From positions 124,001-188,000 of the forward strand of contig JACPUC010000007.1 of the NCBI GenBank assembly GCA_016192455.1: a stretch of 64,000 bases of DNA. The letters are read 5' to 3'. The notes under the pieces are model-generated. The model was given only the letters and a program-made list of their open reading frames with translations. It made no database searches and was not told where the DNA came from. The first letter of the stretch is position 1. Every line of letters starts with the position of its first letter. The position numbers were made by a program, and so were the translations under genes. This stretch comes from Candidatus Tectimicrobiota bacterium (GTDB lineage: Bacteria; JACPUC01). Shown piece by piece: positions 63,424 to 64,000 of the stretch.

Positions 63424-64000
63424 CACGCCGCTCCCTCCACGTGCACCACGATGTACCCGAACTCATTCACTTCCGCGGCATCGCCGGGGCCGAGGACCAG
63501 TGTCGAAGCGTATTCCTCGACAATGGCCGGCCCCGTAAAGCGATCACCGCCAAGAAGGCTGCGCCGGTCGTAGATCGGGCATTCCACGAATCCCAGCCCC
63601 GGATAGTAGACGAACCGCCGGGCGGCCTTGATCGGCGCCGCGGCGGCGGGGCCGCCGCGTCCCGGCAACTTGGCAAAGGCAGGCTTCTGGCCCTTGCCAA
63701 GCGCAATCACCCGTGCATTCACCACCTCGACCGGCACCTCGCTGAAGGAATGACCGTAGCGCACCTCGTAGAGCCGATCAAACTCGGCGCGCGTGCGGTC
63801 GCGATGCTCAGGAGTGATGGTGTCGCCGCCGAGGGGGGTGGTCACGGCGTATTCCTGCCCGACGTAGCGCAGGTCAAGGAAGGCGGCGCAGGCGATGTTC
63901 TTCGGCGCGACCCCCTCGGCGCGGAGCCAATTCCGCCCCTCCTCCTTCAGCTCCGTGAGAAGCGCGTTCAGGTCCTGGAACGCGTCCCCCGAGAACGGCC
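63423..64000 (-). CDS. hyuA: Hydantoinase A / N-methylhydantoinase A, C-terminal part
   Basis: 192 residues present; the 5' part lies beyond the window. Recognised by VAPKNIACAAFLDLRYVGQE, YEVRYGHSFSEVPVEVVNAR, PIYDRRSLLGGDRFTGPAIV and EYASTLVLGPGDAAEV, all conserved at the end of HyuA. The ATP-binding half is not visible. First known gene of the minus-strand hydantoinase/ABC operon. Confidence 0.92.
   Translation of the reverse strand, partial: PFSGDAFQDLNALLTELKEEGRNWLRAEGVAPKNIACAAFLDLRYVGQEYAVTTPLGGDTITPEHRDRTRAEFDRLYEVRYGHSFSEVPVEVVNARVIALGKGQKPAFAKLPGRGGPAAAAPIKAARRFVYYPGLGFVECPIYDRRSLLGGDRFTGPAIVEEYASTLVLGPGDAAEVNEFGYIVVHVEGAA

Overview
The window is GC-rich bacterial DNA, roughly two thirds G+C by eye, with tight operons, Shine-Dalgarno-led starts and long mirror-image reading frames opposite real genes. 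A ribosomal protein, lipoprotein, Tat and Pst genes indicate a diderm-type bacterial chromosome. Long-form PstC/PstA, many amide- and nitrile-hydrolysing enzymes, a molybdenum hydroxylase, a hydantoinase operon and several families of short interspersed repeats suggest an uncultivated soil or groundwater lineage (Rokubacteria, Methylomirabilota, Tectomicrobia or deep deltaproteobacterial relatives). That placement is inference; no rRNA or tRNA gene was seen.

Layout. 1-3.4 kb (minus strand): the 3' part of an aldolase/short-chain dehydrogenase fusion, a GxxExxY-family gene bracketed by inverted repeats, an alpha/beta hydrolase and a DsrE-like protein. 3.8-4.6 kb: a stand-alone L3 ribosomal protein gene with its own promoter. 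4.7-7.2 kb (minus): a GHL10-type lipoprotein and a nitrilase. 7.7-10.4 kb (plus): a glutamine-synthetase-like enzyme followed by an amidohydrolase, the two halves of FluG as separate genes. 10.9-24.5 kb (plus): a seven-gene MoxR/DUF58/BatA-type cluster (DUF4175 coiled-coil membrane protein, TPR metallopeptidase, MoxR ATPase, DUF58, BatA-like vWA, Tat-exported DUF4159, second vWA protein).

24.7-34.6 kb is regulatory and accessory: a PilZ-PAS-kinase-receiver hybrid kinase, two unrecognised genes, a transposase scar, a cluster of palindromic repeats, a three-part XRE/HTH/sigma-region-4 regulator beside an AT-rich island, a YcgR-like PilZ protein, an NtrC-type activator and engB. 34.8-48 kb is mixed: VOC protein, RND pump and adaptor, DUF72 protein, a PaaA/PaaC-like ferritin-fold oxygenase, a HisC-type aminotransferase, a repeat-containing one-TM protein, MobA and a two-gene MaoC-type hydratase.

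48.1-53.6 kb: two phase-matched Pho-box-like sites precede pstC-pstA-pstB; pstS and phoU are absent. 53.8-64 kb: a zinc-ribbon protein and an orphan molybdenum hydroxylase large subunit on plus, convergent with a minus-strand operon hyuA-hyuB-ABC ATPase-binding protein-permease-permease, followed by a methyltransferase. MobA, the Mo hydroxylase and hydantoinase together fit use of N-heterocyclic or cyclic-amide compounds. The least explained items are the GxxExxY/inverted-repeat element, the XRE/sigma-4 regulator, the repeat-containing membrane protein and the peptidase-bearing MoxR cluster.
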